The notes: generated from the letters alone by a model not told the origin. A stretch of 64,000 nt of DNA from Sepiola atlantica (GCA_963556195.1 OY744531.1:52534700-52598699); one strand, 5' to 3'; counted from the stretch's first letter, positions 47,885 to 58,440 are shown. Numbers and translations: made by a program.

Positions 47885-48566
47885 TAAATGCTGTAAAAAT
47901 AGTACAAATGTTGGTACTACTCCAGATGAAGCGTCTAATTTCCGTGACTGCTCGGCGGCAACGATCGGGCAGGTCGCGGAAGCGCCAGAGAGCTGCCGAG
48001 ACGAAAACGAGGCTGAAGCAAACTGAAAGTCGTAAAAATGGAAGAGTGGCAGACGATAATATAAGAGAAAGAGTACAAAAGAAAAAAATACCTATATATG
48101 AAAGAAATGCAAAAAAAAAATAAATGAAAAAACATAGCTGAAGAACTATAAATAAACTTTTTATGAACCATTTAAATTTTTTTTTACATAAATCCAAGTA
48201 GTAAATGCTATTTCTTTTACCATATTTAGGCAATTTTGTTTTTGTCTTTTTTTTTACATAAAACAAAGAATTATGTTATTTTTCTTAGGATATTTAGGCA
48301 AGTTTTTTTTTTTTTTGGGGGGGGGGGATTTCATATATTTTCTCGTCGAGAGTCAGGGTTTACGGATACGTTTGCGGCCGGTTCGAAAGGTCTTCCTACC
48401 GCTTGTCTTGTTGTGCTGAGCGCAGATGATTGGCAGCAACCCGATCAGTCAGCTCTGCTTCAGCCTCGTTTTTGTCTCGGCAGCTCTCGGGTGCTTCCGC
48501 GACCTGCCCGATCGTTGCCGCCGAGCATTCACGGAAATTAGACGCTTCATCTGGAGTAGTACCCAG
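47885..48566. repeat. Long inverted repeat, ~110-bp arms, ~430-bp loop
   Basis: Arms 47912-48021 and 48455-48563 are inverted copies with only about 4-6 mismatches in 110 and no obvious gap. The GC-rich arm stands out from its AT-rich setting (for example CAACGATCGGGCAGGTCGCG). The frame reading ACTPDEAS-like text is open outward-in on both arms (TPDEASNFR, CSAATIGQVAEAPESCRD). The loop holds a T16-G10 junction near 48308. Weak similarity extends outward to about 47885 and 48580. Confidence 0.85.
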
Positions 48567-49109
48567 ATGTTTTAAAAAAATAAAATATTTATTGAACAAA
48601 AATAAATGATGTTGCAAATGTGCAACAAATGGCATAAAATGTTACATGTATATGCATCTAAATAATCATGATGCACTAGAGACTAAAAAAATAATGTTAC
48701 TTATTATAATTACCAGATTTAAAAGTTTAGGATCTTAAATAAGGCAAATGGCACACGGATGACACTCGCCCGTGACCTCGAAATACTGATTACCTATTTA
48801 GCGGGTGTTCTGATGCAACATTATACTAATACTTACTCACACTTGACAAAAGGACTGTTGGAAGTGTTAAACAAACTGTAGTTTGACAGATTTTAGTGGA
48901 ATATTATATTAAATAGGCATTTTGTTGGAATGTGTCATATTTGAAACAAAAATTATTTAAGGGTTTAGTTATGTCAATGTTTCAGACAATTTTACTAATC
49001 TTGGTTTCTGCAACATTGCGGTCGTTAAATTCGGCGAGTACAATGAAGAGTCAGATATGTACTAAGATGAGGTATTGCTATGTGTATATGCCACTCAGCG
49101 CGCTCTTTT
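48567..49109. other. Unassigned stretch
   Basis: No recognised gene or repeat. Confidence 0.3.
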
Positions 49110-49297
49110 CTCTTTTGACAGAGAATCGACTTTGAAATCTTATAAGGCATGATATCTTCTCTTCTTAAAGTCTCCTTCTTACAGAAAATACGTTGCTAGT
49201 CTCTCTCCCCCCTCTCTCTCTCTCTCCCCTTATCTCTCTGTCTTGGTTTCTACTCTATCGTTGTTTTTATAGAAGGTATTCGAAATGAGCCCCAATT
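49110..49297 (+). mobile_element. Family 2 LINE copy d, left part
   Basis: AGAGAATCGACTTTGAAATC is the family 2 RVENRLRNL block, followed by CTTCTTAAAGTCTCCTTCTT and ACGTTGCTAGTC. A (CT)n expansion at about 49203-49240 interrupts it, then TCTATCGTTGTTTTTATAG resumes. It breaks off near 49297 at foreign DNA. Confidence 0.65.
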
Positions 49298-49738
49298 GTT
49301 AGATAGTGATGGTTGCAAATAGTAAGAGCCAAAAACGGATGTCGGAAGTGATATCATTGCTGTTAGAGGTTTAGTCAGATCACTTTGTTCCAAACTGATC
49401 GACAAAGGCGATTGTAAAAAGGCGGACCCCGCGAACCCCAAGGGATTGGGTCGGGACAATTAACATAAGTGAAAACAATGGCCTGAATATCTTACTCCAA
49501 AAGTTATTTATCTCACTATCTTCCCCCCTTCTCGTTCTCTCCCTCTCATGCAAGCGAACTCAAAATGTGTATACTGTTTTATGTTTGAATAAAACTTCTT
49601 AAAACTAGACCAGCGCCCAGTGTTATCGTTCAGAAGCCAAGACACACAGAACGACAAAATGAAATCCGGGTACCCACCTGCAAAGGTAAGCAGAAATGTG
49701 AAATCTGCGATTTTGAGTACTAACACTATATCTGGTTC
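49298..49738. mobile_element. Insertion inside LINE copy d, possible solo LTR
   Basis: About 440 bases with no counterpart in other family 2 copies. It opens TGTTAGATAGTGATGG and carries GAATAAAAC (a poly(A) signal) near 49588, both reminiscent of an LTR. It contains no coding region. Exact ends, a CA terminus and a target duplication could not be fixed, so the LTR call is weak. Confidence 0.35.
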
Positions 49739-50100
49739 TTTCTTGTAAAGCATACACAGCAAGAACTCGTATTGCTTCGACAACAAAAAAAGACTTTCTT
49801 TCTTTCTTCCATGTGTCTATTGGCAGGCGTAATTTCCATGAGCAGAGCTCTTATACAAGGGTGTCCTGTCTATGGAACACCTTACTGCAGGACTAGTTCC
49901 CTGCAGATTACAGCATAGTCGTGTTCAAATCCAATGTCAACAAATACTGATCATAAACCGCCCCATAAGTAATCAAACCTAGTTTATGCAATTGATTTAC
50001 CCTCATTTTTCGGGTAATGTTCTTTCCTTCTCATATACCTGTATCCTCAAAGGGCGTTTGACATATATAAGTTGTGACCTAATCGAAAGTATGGTATAAT
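49739..50100 (+). mobile_element. Family 2 LINE copy d, right part
   Basis: Resumes at CAGCAAGAACTCGTATTGC, equivalent to CAGCAAGAACTCGACTAGC of copy b. It passes the CTATGGAACACCTTACTGCA and GTTCAAATCCAATGTCAACA blocks and ends with GTATCCTCAAAGGGCGTTTG near 50057. Frames are closed. Confidence 0.7.
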
Positions 50101-50584
50101 TGCACAACCGTTGTGAAATGGCAGCTAACAAGATAACGAAACAGTCGAAACATGTAAATAGTGTTAATATCAATATCCTGCCCGGGAAATATCGTTAAAT
50201 GCAGTAACCTTTGTAAACGATTTACGACATATGATTAGTTGAAAACTGAGTATAATCCTAATGTTGAGAGTAAATCTGGGTCCATACTTTTCTCAAGTAT
50301 ATTAGTGCTCAATTTGATCACAATAGAGCTGGTAATATCTATTTTACCAAAGGGAATTACTCGTATTAATGAGGATTGATAACGTTACAGTTTCCGATTG
50401 AGCCTAATGATCGTTCCCTTGGCCTTTTCTTCCAGTTGACAAATATTAAAGTTTCAAGAGAAATAAAGATAACTGCATCATCTTAATGTTCAATATTTTT
50501 TCATACAATTTTTATTGTAAATTTGGAGCAATATCAATATGGACATTCTAAGTGGGGATTTTTTCAGCGGGATGATTGTTCGCA
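50101..50584. other. Unassigned stretch
   Basis: No recognised gene or repeat. Confidence 0.3.
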
Positions 50585-51400
50585 CTTCTGCGTGTTGGTG
50601 CAGTCAAGGAAACAGGGACAGACATAAGCTTTTAGAGTAGAAACCCCTCCGGCATTTGGATACCTTAACAGTGAAGGGTTGGGATTTAGGTGATTGTCGG
50701 GTTGGTCCGGGGTATTTACGTCAATAGGCACCAGAGGAGCAAGTTCATCAGAGCACATGTTATTGAAGTATTTGTAAAGCAAGCACAGGGATACAACATA
50801 GCGGCGATGAGAAAGCCGCTGAAACTTAGAAAACAGTGTAGGGCCATTTAGATTTGATTAGATTTGAGAGTCTTTTTCGGACTCTCTCTAAGAGGGATAT
50901 AGTAGTGGTTGGTGCACTTGCCCAGATGTGCGAGTACAATGCAATGCATGCGCGAATGGTGACAATGTCGATATATAAAATAGTGGCAGATGTGAGAAGC
51001 TATCTAGTAGAGGGAGTCCACTATCCTATCAGCAGCGTTGACAGTAGCTTTTATCTATTTATTCCAATCCAGGTTTCCTGTGAAAGTTTGAACTCTCAGG
51101 TAAGTTGCTATCAGCCACGTGAATTCGTGGTTGACAAAGTTGCTTGTAATCGTAAACGTAAAAGAGCTTGATCTTAGTAGCATTAAATGGTACCATCCAT
51201 TTATGCCCCATTCTACTACAAACTGGAGATCATTTTTTAAGAAATCATCAATTGCCGTAGATGTGTGCGCGCTCGTCTTACCCACATGTCGAGAATAGAG
51301 CGTGGTGTAATCGGTAAATATACCCATCTCGGACACAAATGCATCTGGGGGATTGTTTATGAAAATCAGGAATAATAATGGTCAAAAGATCGACCATGTA
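50585..51400 (-). mobile_element. Family 1 LINE copy E, internal fragment
   Basis: On the - strand it runs from the RT active-site region (EMGIFTDYTTLYSRHVGKTS at 51336-51276) through the C-terminal domain to FLDCTNTQKCE near 50600. The catalytic motif is damaged: FADD has become FTDY. Compared with copy D it lacks the last part of the 3' end and everything upstream of the active site. Confidence 0.85.
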
Positions 51401-51729
51401 AATTAAATATAATATTTGTATGTATAACTACATTATATATGAAGTTATTATACAATTATATAGACCTCATTACTCGGATTTGCTTTGGAAAATATTGTGA
51501 ACATTTAGACGCTCTATTATAAGATACATTGAGACCAATTTTTAAATATTTACAATATCATCTATTTTGTGGATTAGATTTATTATACACATGTGATATT
51601 GAACACATCTTTTTTCACCTTAATAAGAAAAATCACCAATACTTAATCTAAACGTATACTATGGACAGTTATTGGCCAAGCAAAAGTCTCTGGTTTTCCT
51701 TTCTAAAAAAAAATCACAGTAAGTCATTG
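51401..51729. other. Unassigned AT-rich stretch
   Basis: No recognised gene or repeat. Confidence 0.3.
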
Positions 51730-52028
51730 CTTTCTACCACAATTACAGAAAAACTTCCTTTCCTTCTGCATGTGGTTAGAAAAAGGTAAAATATCTGGAG
51801 AGTACATTGCAGCAGAACTGCTTCATGTAGATTAAAACATAGTCGTCTTCAAATCCAATGTTAACAAATTCATGTAATAAACCGCCCACACAAGTAGTCA
51901 AACTTAGTTCATTCAATAAATAATTCTAAATCCTCTCATGAGGTTCTTCATCTTACAACTGGCAATGATACCATTTCATTAACCTTTATCCGTAGGTGGC
52001 CTTCGTCCTCGTAAGTCGTTATACATTG
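51730..52028 (+). mobile_element. Family 2 LINE copy e, 3' end
   Basis: TCTACCACAATTACAGAAAA, then GTCTTCAAATCCAATGTTAA and GTAGGTGGCCTTCGTCCTCG match the 3' third of other copies. The end abuts a (TA)n microsatellite at 52030, so the microsatellite may have grown from the element's 3' tail. Confidence 0.7.

Positions 52029-52029
<1 letters not shown>

Positions 52030-52088
<59 letters not shown>
52030..52088. repeat. (TA)n microsatellite
   Basis: About 29 TA units at the 3' end of a LINE copy. Confidence 0.95.
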
Positions 52089-52090
<2 letters not shown>

Positions 52091-53291
52091 AGCACACATA
52101 AGTATCTAAATGATTTGCATATTAATATTGTGACACTTCTTATCAATAACAGCCAACACTTAATTATTCATTAAATTTGCTGATTATTTTACTTCGGCGA
52201 GTTCACTTTCCATTTAATTGATCCTGTAGTTCTGTTTACTTTAATATGCTTTGTTATTTCATATAAGTTACCTTCAGAATTGACCATAGATTTCCAATCG
52301 GATTCAGACACGAACGATACAATTATACTGTTTAAATTAATTCATACGTTTGTTTACAAATGTTCCGATACTAGCAATGTGGAACTATGAAAAGTGTCAT
52401 TCATTAACTGAACAAACGAACGTATTTAAAATCACTCGAATAGTCAACCAGTGCGCTAAGACAAACATTCACACCTGTATTTGACGAGGTGATGTGTTAT
52501 CTGCCTTTTGAGAGTTATCAGCTTTTGCTAGGGAACCTTTCAAAGGTTAAATGTGGGTCACTGTCGACTTGCTAAGAGGAATGGCGATTATGTAGTGGTG
52601 GTGTGTTGTGTATGACATATTAATCTTAAGTGGAGAGATTTACCTCACATCAAACAGACGAATTCATATATATAGATTTCAGTCGCCGCCAAATCTACAG
52701 TGTTATAATTTAATAACGTATATATGTTTAAAGATAATTTGTCTTTTTTATTTTTATAAACAGCTATTTATTCCAGCCTGTGAACTCAAAGTTAGCTGAA
52801 CAGAACACAAGGAAAGGGGCTATCCTTTGATTAAGAAAACATTTTCTTTGACAAACGCAGTGGTGAAATGCTGACCAGTTACTTACCATGGTCCAAGTCA
52901 GCAGCGCCAATATCAAAGTTTTTAGACACATCATGGGTGCAAATCTATTGACAGAAAACCTCGTCGGAACAAATGCGATCCTTGCAGTAACGGACTATAT
53001 TTTGGTCTCGAGTTACAAAGAATACGGCACTGAATGACTGCCTGGCACACGACAGGTTAACAGTAAACGAAGGTATTCATTTCTTTACACGGAATAGTAT
53101 TGCATTATACCAAGGGCGGACCATCATTTTCACCATCAAAGTATTCCACTGCTTGTCAGAATAAAACATCGATTTGGCCGATTCAATGCTATTGCTATCT
53201 GACTTTGAAAATCAAACTAACATAGTTATATAAAGTAGATATATGTCACATGTTACGTTGTTTATTTCATGCCTCCTAACTTCAATCACTA

Positions 53292-53292
<1 letters not shown>
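52089..53292. other. Unassigned 1.2-kb stretch
   Basis: No recognised gene or repeat. Confidence 0.3.

Positions 53293-53381
<89 letters not shown>
53293..53381. repeat. (CT)n(TA)n microsatellite
   Basis: (CT)n to 53331 then (TA)n to 53381. Confidence 0.95.
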
Positions 53382-53384
<3 letters not shown>

Positions 53385-53530
53385 GGTTGTAGCCGAAGGT
53401 AGAATACCGCACTACGAGTTAGTAGCGATGTTGAAATCGGGTTCGTGCCGTCTGACCGGCAAGAATTAGCATCTCCTACACTGAAGATTGCATACGCATG
53501 AAACATCGATGTATGTCGGTAATAATAATA
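53385..53530 (-). repeat. SINE-like repeat copy
   Basis: On the - strand GTAGGAGATGCTAATTCTTG, then CCGGTCAGACGGCACGAACC matches the core at 31020-31060. The B-box-like end is GGCACGAACC here rather than GGTTCGAACC. Both sides are (TA)n-type microsatellites, as with the other copies. Confidence 0.5.
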
Positions 53531-53559
53531 AATATTCATTTGAAAATGTTTCATATAAG

Positions 53560-53565
<6 letters not shown>

Positions 53566-53653
<88 letters not shown>

Positions 53654-53680
53654 TGTGTGCGTGTGTGTACGTGCGCGGGT
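53566..53680. repeat. (TA)n(TG)n microsatellite
   Basis: (TA)n with one AAT step to about 53650, then GTGTGTGCGTGTGTG-type DNA. Confidence 0.95.
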
Positions 53681-54310
53681 GTATGTAAGCATTTGGTGGA
53701 TGAAATTATTGTTTACAATTCGCGTAATGCAATAGTCTTCCATAAAAAGAATAAGGTCTGTAAGTTGATACTATTGTAAGATGTGTAAACAAATTAATAA
53801 ATTAATTGAAACTATTTGATTTATTCCACTCCCAGTAGTGGGTTGTTATTAAAATATAAGACATCAGTCGTGATTAATGGAATGGCCTGACATTCTAGTT
53901 TTGAATATGGTTATGTATGCGCTTGGAACCTCTAGCTACACTGATGTTTCGTGAAACTACTTCGGGTAGAATGCGAACTAATTCTGCTTTTTACACTTTT
54001 AAACCGCCATGACGCATTGCATTGCCTTAGAGCTTGTGTTCAATACATCTGAATCTATCAAGTCCGATACAACGTCATTATTTACAAACTGCAAACTGAA
54101 CAATCGATATGATCGAATTCGTTCGGTATTAGTTTTCTGTTTATTTAGATGCAAACACGGTTAATATGTACGTAAGCTGGCACAAGCAGCACATGGACCG
54201 AAACCAGAAAATCAGCCCCTCCCCTGTAAAGAATACTACTCTTCATAAACAAACCAACGTTAATAGCGATATTTAGGTTGTTTGAAGAATTGTGCCTCGT
54301 ATATATAAAT

Positions 54311-54312
<2 letters not shown>
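53681..54312. other. Unassigned stretch
   Basis: No recognised gene or repeat. Confidence 0.3.
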
Positions 54313-54360
<48 letters not shown>

Positions 54361-54378
54361 TATATATATGTTACATAA

Positions 54379-54447
<69 letters not shown>
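54313..54447. repeat. Two (TA)n microsatellites
   Basis: (TA)n at 54313-54357 and 54382-54447, the second running straight into the palindrome at 54446. Confidence 0.95.
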
Positions 54448-54452
<5 letters not shown>

Positions 54453-54656
54453 TAAAAATGGAAAAGCGGAAGACCTTTTCGCTCAACGGTTCGCCCAAAT
54501 TTCACGTGGGCTTTGTCAAGAGCGGACGAAGAATACAAAAATGACAAAAGTCTTTTGTCATTTTTGTATTCTTCGTCCGCTCTTGACAAAGCCCACGTGA
54601 AATTTGGGCAAAACGTTGAGCGAAAAGGTCTTCCGCTTTTCCATTTTTAATTTCAT
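54446..54656. repeat. Near-perfect 211-bp palindrome
   Basis: Arms 54446-54550 and 54552-54656 are reverse complements with only two mismatches seen in 105 (at ACGGTTCG versus ACGTTTTG) and a one-base centre at 54551. Arm text includes TTCACGTGGGCTTTGTCAAG. Its identity is the highest of all inverted repeats in the window, so it is young or gene-converted. No coding function is seen. Confidence 0.9.
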
Positions 54657-54844
54657 ACCGTCGGATTATTTTTATCCTTTCATATACTCATATATATATA
54701 TATATTTAGGAAACCATTATTAAACAACACGGAGTGTTTTTGCTTGATAAGACTTTTTTTTATTTTTTCAATTTTCCAAATTATTCATTTAGTGTTTCGG
54801 TCAAATTACTGCATGTGAGTTCCGTGAGTTTATTGTTCTTTTTT

Positions 54845-54845
<1 letters not shown>

Positions 54846-54910
<65 letters not shown>

Positions 54911-54922
54911 ATTATGATGAGT

Positions 54923-54954
<32 letters not shown>

Positions 54955-54981
54955 CATCATCATCATCATCATCATCATCAT
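54846..54981. repeat. (GAT)n-(ATC)n palindromic triplet repeat
   Basis: GAT units with a short ATT break near 54910, then at about 54952 the strand switches through GATC into ATC units. The last ~25 bases on each side of GATC are exact inverted copies. Confidence 0.9.
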
Positions 54982-54994
54982 TTAATTTGTTTTC

Positions 54995-55150
54995 ATAATT
55001 ACATATCTTAGTTGCTCATAATATCGCTCAATGTAGGGGTCCATATAACATAATATTTCGGGAAAAACTCTCCATTATAGATGTGCGTTTCATCTTTGTT
55101 TTTTACAAAGTACAAAACGAATGTAATTTTTGTAATCACACCAAATCTGA
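54995..55150 (+). repeat. Dispersed segment, copy 1
   Basis: CATATCTTAGTTGCTCATAA, ATATCGCTCAATGTAGG, ATATTTCGGGA and TTTTTTACAAAGTACAAAAC recur in the same order at 58235-58372 with about three quarters identity. Confidence 0.75.
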
Positions 55151-55273
55151 ACAAGAAACTTACGGAACTTACATAAAGCAATTTTATCGAAACACTAAAT
55201 AGATACTCTGGAACATTAAAAAAATTAAAAGAGTCTTATCAAGCAAAAACTATGCTGTCTAAATACACACACA

Positions 55274-55274
<1 letters not shown>

Positions 55275-55351
<77 letters not shown>
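55275..55351. repeat. (TA)n microsatellite
   Basis: About 38 TA units with one ACAT step. Confidence 0.95.
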
Positions 55352-55352
<1 letters not shown>

Positions 55353-55503
55353 AGGCGATTCCAATGTAGAAGTGTAAAGGATATAAGCGGATTGAAAGCA
55401 AAATAAGACGGATACAAATGTGAGAATGAAATAAGTTTTTTTCTTTATTCGCTTTCTTCGCTTTTATTATTATTGTTATTATTTTTCCCCGTTTTTTATT
55501 ATT

Positions 55504-55546
55504 ACTAGCAAATATATGCTCCCTCCGGTCGCATATTTTTGCTAGG
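55504..55546. repeat. 15-bp-arm hairpin starting ACTAGCA
   Basis: CTAGCAAATATATGC and GCATATTTTTGCTAG pair with one mismatch around an 11-base loop TCCCTCCGGTC. It shares ACTAGCA with the ends at 23619 and 41226 (reverse). Confidence 0.7.
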
Positions 55547-55619
55547 CTGCCGCATCAGAAATGAAGGCTCACGCGTAAGCCAATGGAGCCCCAGTCATAT
55601 TTCTGTGGTGGTTAGACAT

Positions 55620-55900
55620 TGATTTTCTGTGTTTATGACCAAGAATATTTTAGTTGAAAATAAAGGAAAAAAAATTCGACCCTACCCCGATTTTGTTGTT
55701 CCCTCGCCCATAAATAGAAAGACCTGTAGTTTAAATAGAAAGAAAACATTTTTTTGTACCCCCCTCAATTTTTTTATATTACCAGTCATAGAAATATTTT
55801 TTAGTTGAGAAAAAAAAATTTTTTTGACCGCCTTCCCCCAATTTTTTTATCCTCCCCCCCCCCCTATACATGTAAATATTTTTAATTAAAAAGGAAAAAA
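55620..55900. repeat. Degenerate ~75-80-bp tandem units, C-rich and A/T runs
   Basis: Three to four units of ATATTTTTTAGTTGA, an A-run, a T-run and a C-rich part (GACCGCCTTCCCCCAATTT, ACCCCCCTCAATTT, CCCTACCCCGATTT). Poorly conserved. Confidence 0.5.
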
Positions 55901-56488
55901 AACAAACCTAACCCTAACTGTAACGACGGGGTCAAAGTTAGCGTGGGTCCTAAAATGAAAAAGCACCAAAAAATCAAATACAGTGAACACAGTGTGGGGG
56001 GGTGTTTGTTTAATGACCTTTTTTTAATTAAACAATTTGATTCTACAATCAGTTGTATAGTTTTCCAGTACAATGTGTTAGTTTATTTTGTTGACATTAA
56101 AGAAAAAAAAATCACTTTTTTTTTTTAATAAATAAAACATGGAATCATAAATTCTGTTGAGGTCGTGAAAAAATGATAATATTCGATATGAAAGTATTAA
56201 GAAATCAAATACAGTAAACACGAAAAGTTTTTTAATTCTCGGAAAGAAAAAGTTTACCTGAACTGTGTGTGTGTGTGGGGGGGGGCGGGGCGTGCGCGCG
56301 CGCGTTTTTATATAGTAATTTTAAATCAATTATTATTTTAATTAAACAATTTAATTTAATAAAGTTGTGTTTTAACACATAATGGCTAAGAATAAACAAA
56401 CTTAGGACGGTTTTAAAAATGGAAAACTGAGCACGGTGTTTGCAAGCGTTGTTGTTTACATATTTAACGTGCCACATTAACGTCCACT
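55901..56488. other. Unassigned stretch with a (TG)n-G-(CG)n run
   Basis: At 56264-56304 (TG)n passes into a G run and then GCGCGCGCGCG, an alternating purine-pyrimidine sequence. Nothing else is recognised. Confidence 0.4.
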
Positions 56489-57875
56489 GCTTAATCAGAT
56501 CGCCATATTAATTACCGGAGGGAGGGAGGACACCACTGATTAAACAGCCAATCGGCTGCTTACTCAGATCACCATATTTAATTACCGGAGGGAGGGAGGA
56601 CACCACTGATTAAACAGCCAATCGGCTGCTTAATCAGATCGCCATATTTAATTACCGGAGGGAGGGAGGACACCACTGATTAAACAGCCAATCGGCTGCT
56701 TAATCAGATCGCCATATTTAATTACCGGAGGGAGGGAGGGCACCACTGATTAAACTGCCAATCGGCTGCTTAATCAGATCGCCATATTTAATTACCGGAG
56801 GGAGGGCACCACTGATTAAACAGCCAATCGGCTGCTTACTCAGATCACCATATTTAATTACCGGAGGGAGGACACCACTGATTAAACAGCCAATCGGGTG
56901 CTTAATCAGATCGCCATATTTAATTACCGGAGGGAGGGAGGGCACCACTGATTAAACAGCCAATCGGCTGCTTAATCAGATCGCCATATTTAATTACCGG
57001 AGGGAGGGAGGACACCACTGATTAAACTGCCAATCGGCTGCTTAATCAGATCGCCATATTTAATTACCGGAGGGAGGGAGGACACCACTGATTAAACAGC
57101 CAATCGGCTGCTTAATCAGATCGCCATATTTAATTACCGGAGGGAGGGAGGACACCACTGATTAAACTGCCAATCGGCTGCTTAATCAGATCGCCATATT
57201 TAATTACCGGAGGGAGGGAGAACACCACTGATTAAACAGCCAATCGGCTGCTTACTCAGATCGCCATATTTAATTAAATGGTGGGAGGGAGGGCACCACT
57301 GATTAAACAGCCAATCGGCTGCTTAATCAGATCGCCATATTTAATTACCGGAGGGAGGGAGGACACCACTGATCAAACAGCCAATCGGCTGCTAAATCAG
57401 ATCGCTATATTTAATTACCGGAGGGAGGGAGGACACCCCTGATTAAACAGCCAATTGGCTGCTTAATCAGATCGCCATATTTAATTACCGGAGGGAGGGA
57501 GGACACCCCTGATTAAACAGCCAATTTGCTGCTTAATCAGATCGCCATATTTAATTACCGGAGGGAGGGAGGACATAACTTATTAAACAGCCAATCGGCT
57601 GCTAAATCAGATCGCCATATTTAATTACCGGAGGGAGGGAGGACACCCCTGATTAAACAGCCAATTTGCTGCTTAATCAGATCGCCATATTTAATTACCG
57701 GAGGGAGGGAGGACACTCCTGATTAAACAGCCAATTTGCTGCTTAATCAGATCGCCATATTTAATTACCGGAGGGAGGGAGGACACTCCTGATTAAACAG
57801 CCAATTTGCTGCTTAATCAGATCGCCATATTTAATTACCGGAGGGAGGGAGGACATAACTTATTAAACAGCCAAT
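56489..57875. repeat. 70-bp satellite, 20 units
   Basis: The anchor CACCACTGATTAAACAGCC (or a variant) starts at 56531, 56601, 56671, 56741, 56807, 56873, 56943, 57013, 57083, 57153, 57223, 57294, 57364, 57434, 57504, 57574, 57644, 57714, 57784 and 57854. That gives 70-bp spacing except two of 66 and one of 71. Each unit carries GATTAAACAGCC, AATC, GGCTGCTTAATC (a 12-bp inverted repeat with one mismatch) and CCGGAGGGAGGGAGG. Units after 57434 share variants (CACCCCTG, CACTCCTG, AATTTGCTG). The open - strand frame at 56718-56948 results from the two 66-bp units and is not a gene. Confidence 0.97.
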
Positions 57876-58234
57876 GACTTTGCAATTTTAACAGTACTCG
57901 CATTGAAATGGTTTAGAAAACACGCCGGTTATGATGAAAATGGGTTTAATTAATTGTATGAATAATATTTATTTATATAACCTTCTCGGAAAATATTGTA
58001 AATACATATGTAAATTTGATAATAGCAGTTATAAGTTTATATTTGTAAATATGAATTTAATTGAAGGTTTAAATGAATGACTTATGTTAATGGCCACACC
58101 CATCTGGTGTCTGAACTACTTTTGGTGACAGTATATAAAGAATTTCAAAAAGATTAGTTTCAGTAAAATAGTCATACTGGAGTTTCGGCTTCAGACAGAC
58201 AGACAGACAGATACATAAACTCCATTATTAATAG
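57876..58234. other. Unassigned stretch with a short (GACA)n
   Basis: (GACA)n at about 58193-58212. No recognised gene. Confidence 0.4.
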
Positions 58235-58372
58235 ATATATCTTACTTGCTATTAATATCGCTCGATCTAGGAGTCCGTAGGACATACTATTTCGGGATAT
58301 ATTTTCCATTTAAGATATGGGGTTCATCTGTTTTTTACAAACTACAAAACGAATGTGTTTTTTTAAATCACA
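58235..58372 (+). repeat. Dispersed segment, copy 2
   Basis: TTACTTGCTATTAATATCGC, CGATCTAGGAGTCC, ACTATTTCGGGATATATTTT and TTTTTTACAAACTACAAAAC match 54995-55150 in order. A (TA)n microsatellite follows directly. Confidence 0.75.
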
Positions 58373-58384
58373 ATATATATATAT

Positions 58385-58440
<56 letters not shown>

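Larger units (their letters stand above)
54735..55250. mobile_element. Fold-back element with palindromic triplet core
   Basis: Arms 54735-54840 and 55147-55250 are inverted (GTTTTTGCTTGATAAGAC, TTTAGTGTTTCG, AGTTCCGTGAGTTT in the left arm) at roughly 80% identity. Between them lie (GAT)n switching to (ATC)n and the ~150-bp segment that recurs at 58235. No transposase is present. Confidence 0.75.

Noticed and set aside
54846..54981. Poly-Met/poly-Ile frames
   Set aside because: Direct translation of (GAT)n and (ATC)n repeats.
55905..55925. Telomere-like CCTAACCCTAAC
   Set aside because: Only about two units; an interstitial telomere repeat would need many more.
56718..56948. A 76-residue repeat protein (LPPVIKYGDLIKQPIGCLIS units)
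   Set aside because: The 70-bp unit is not a multiple of three; the frame is held only across the two shortened 66-bp units.
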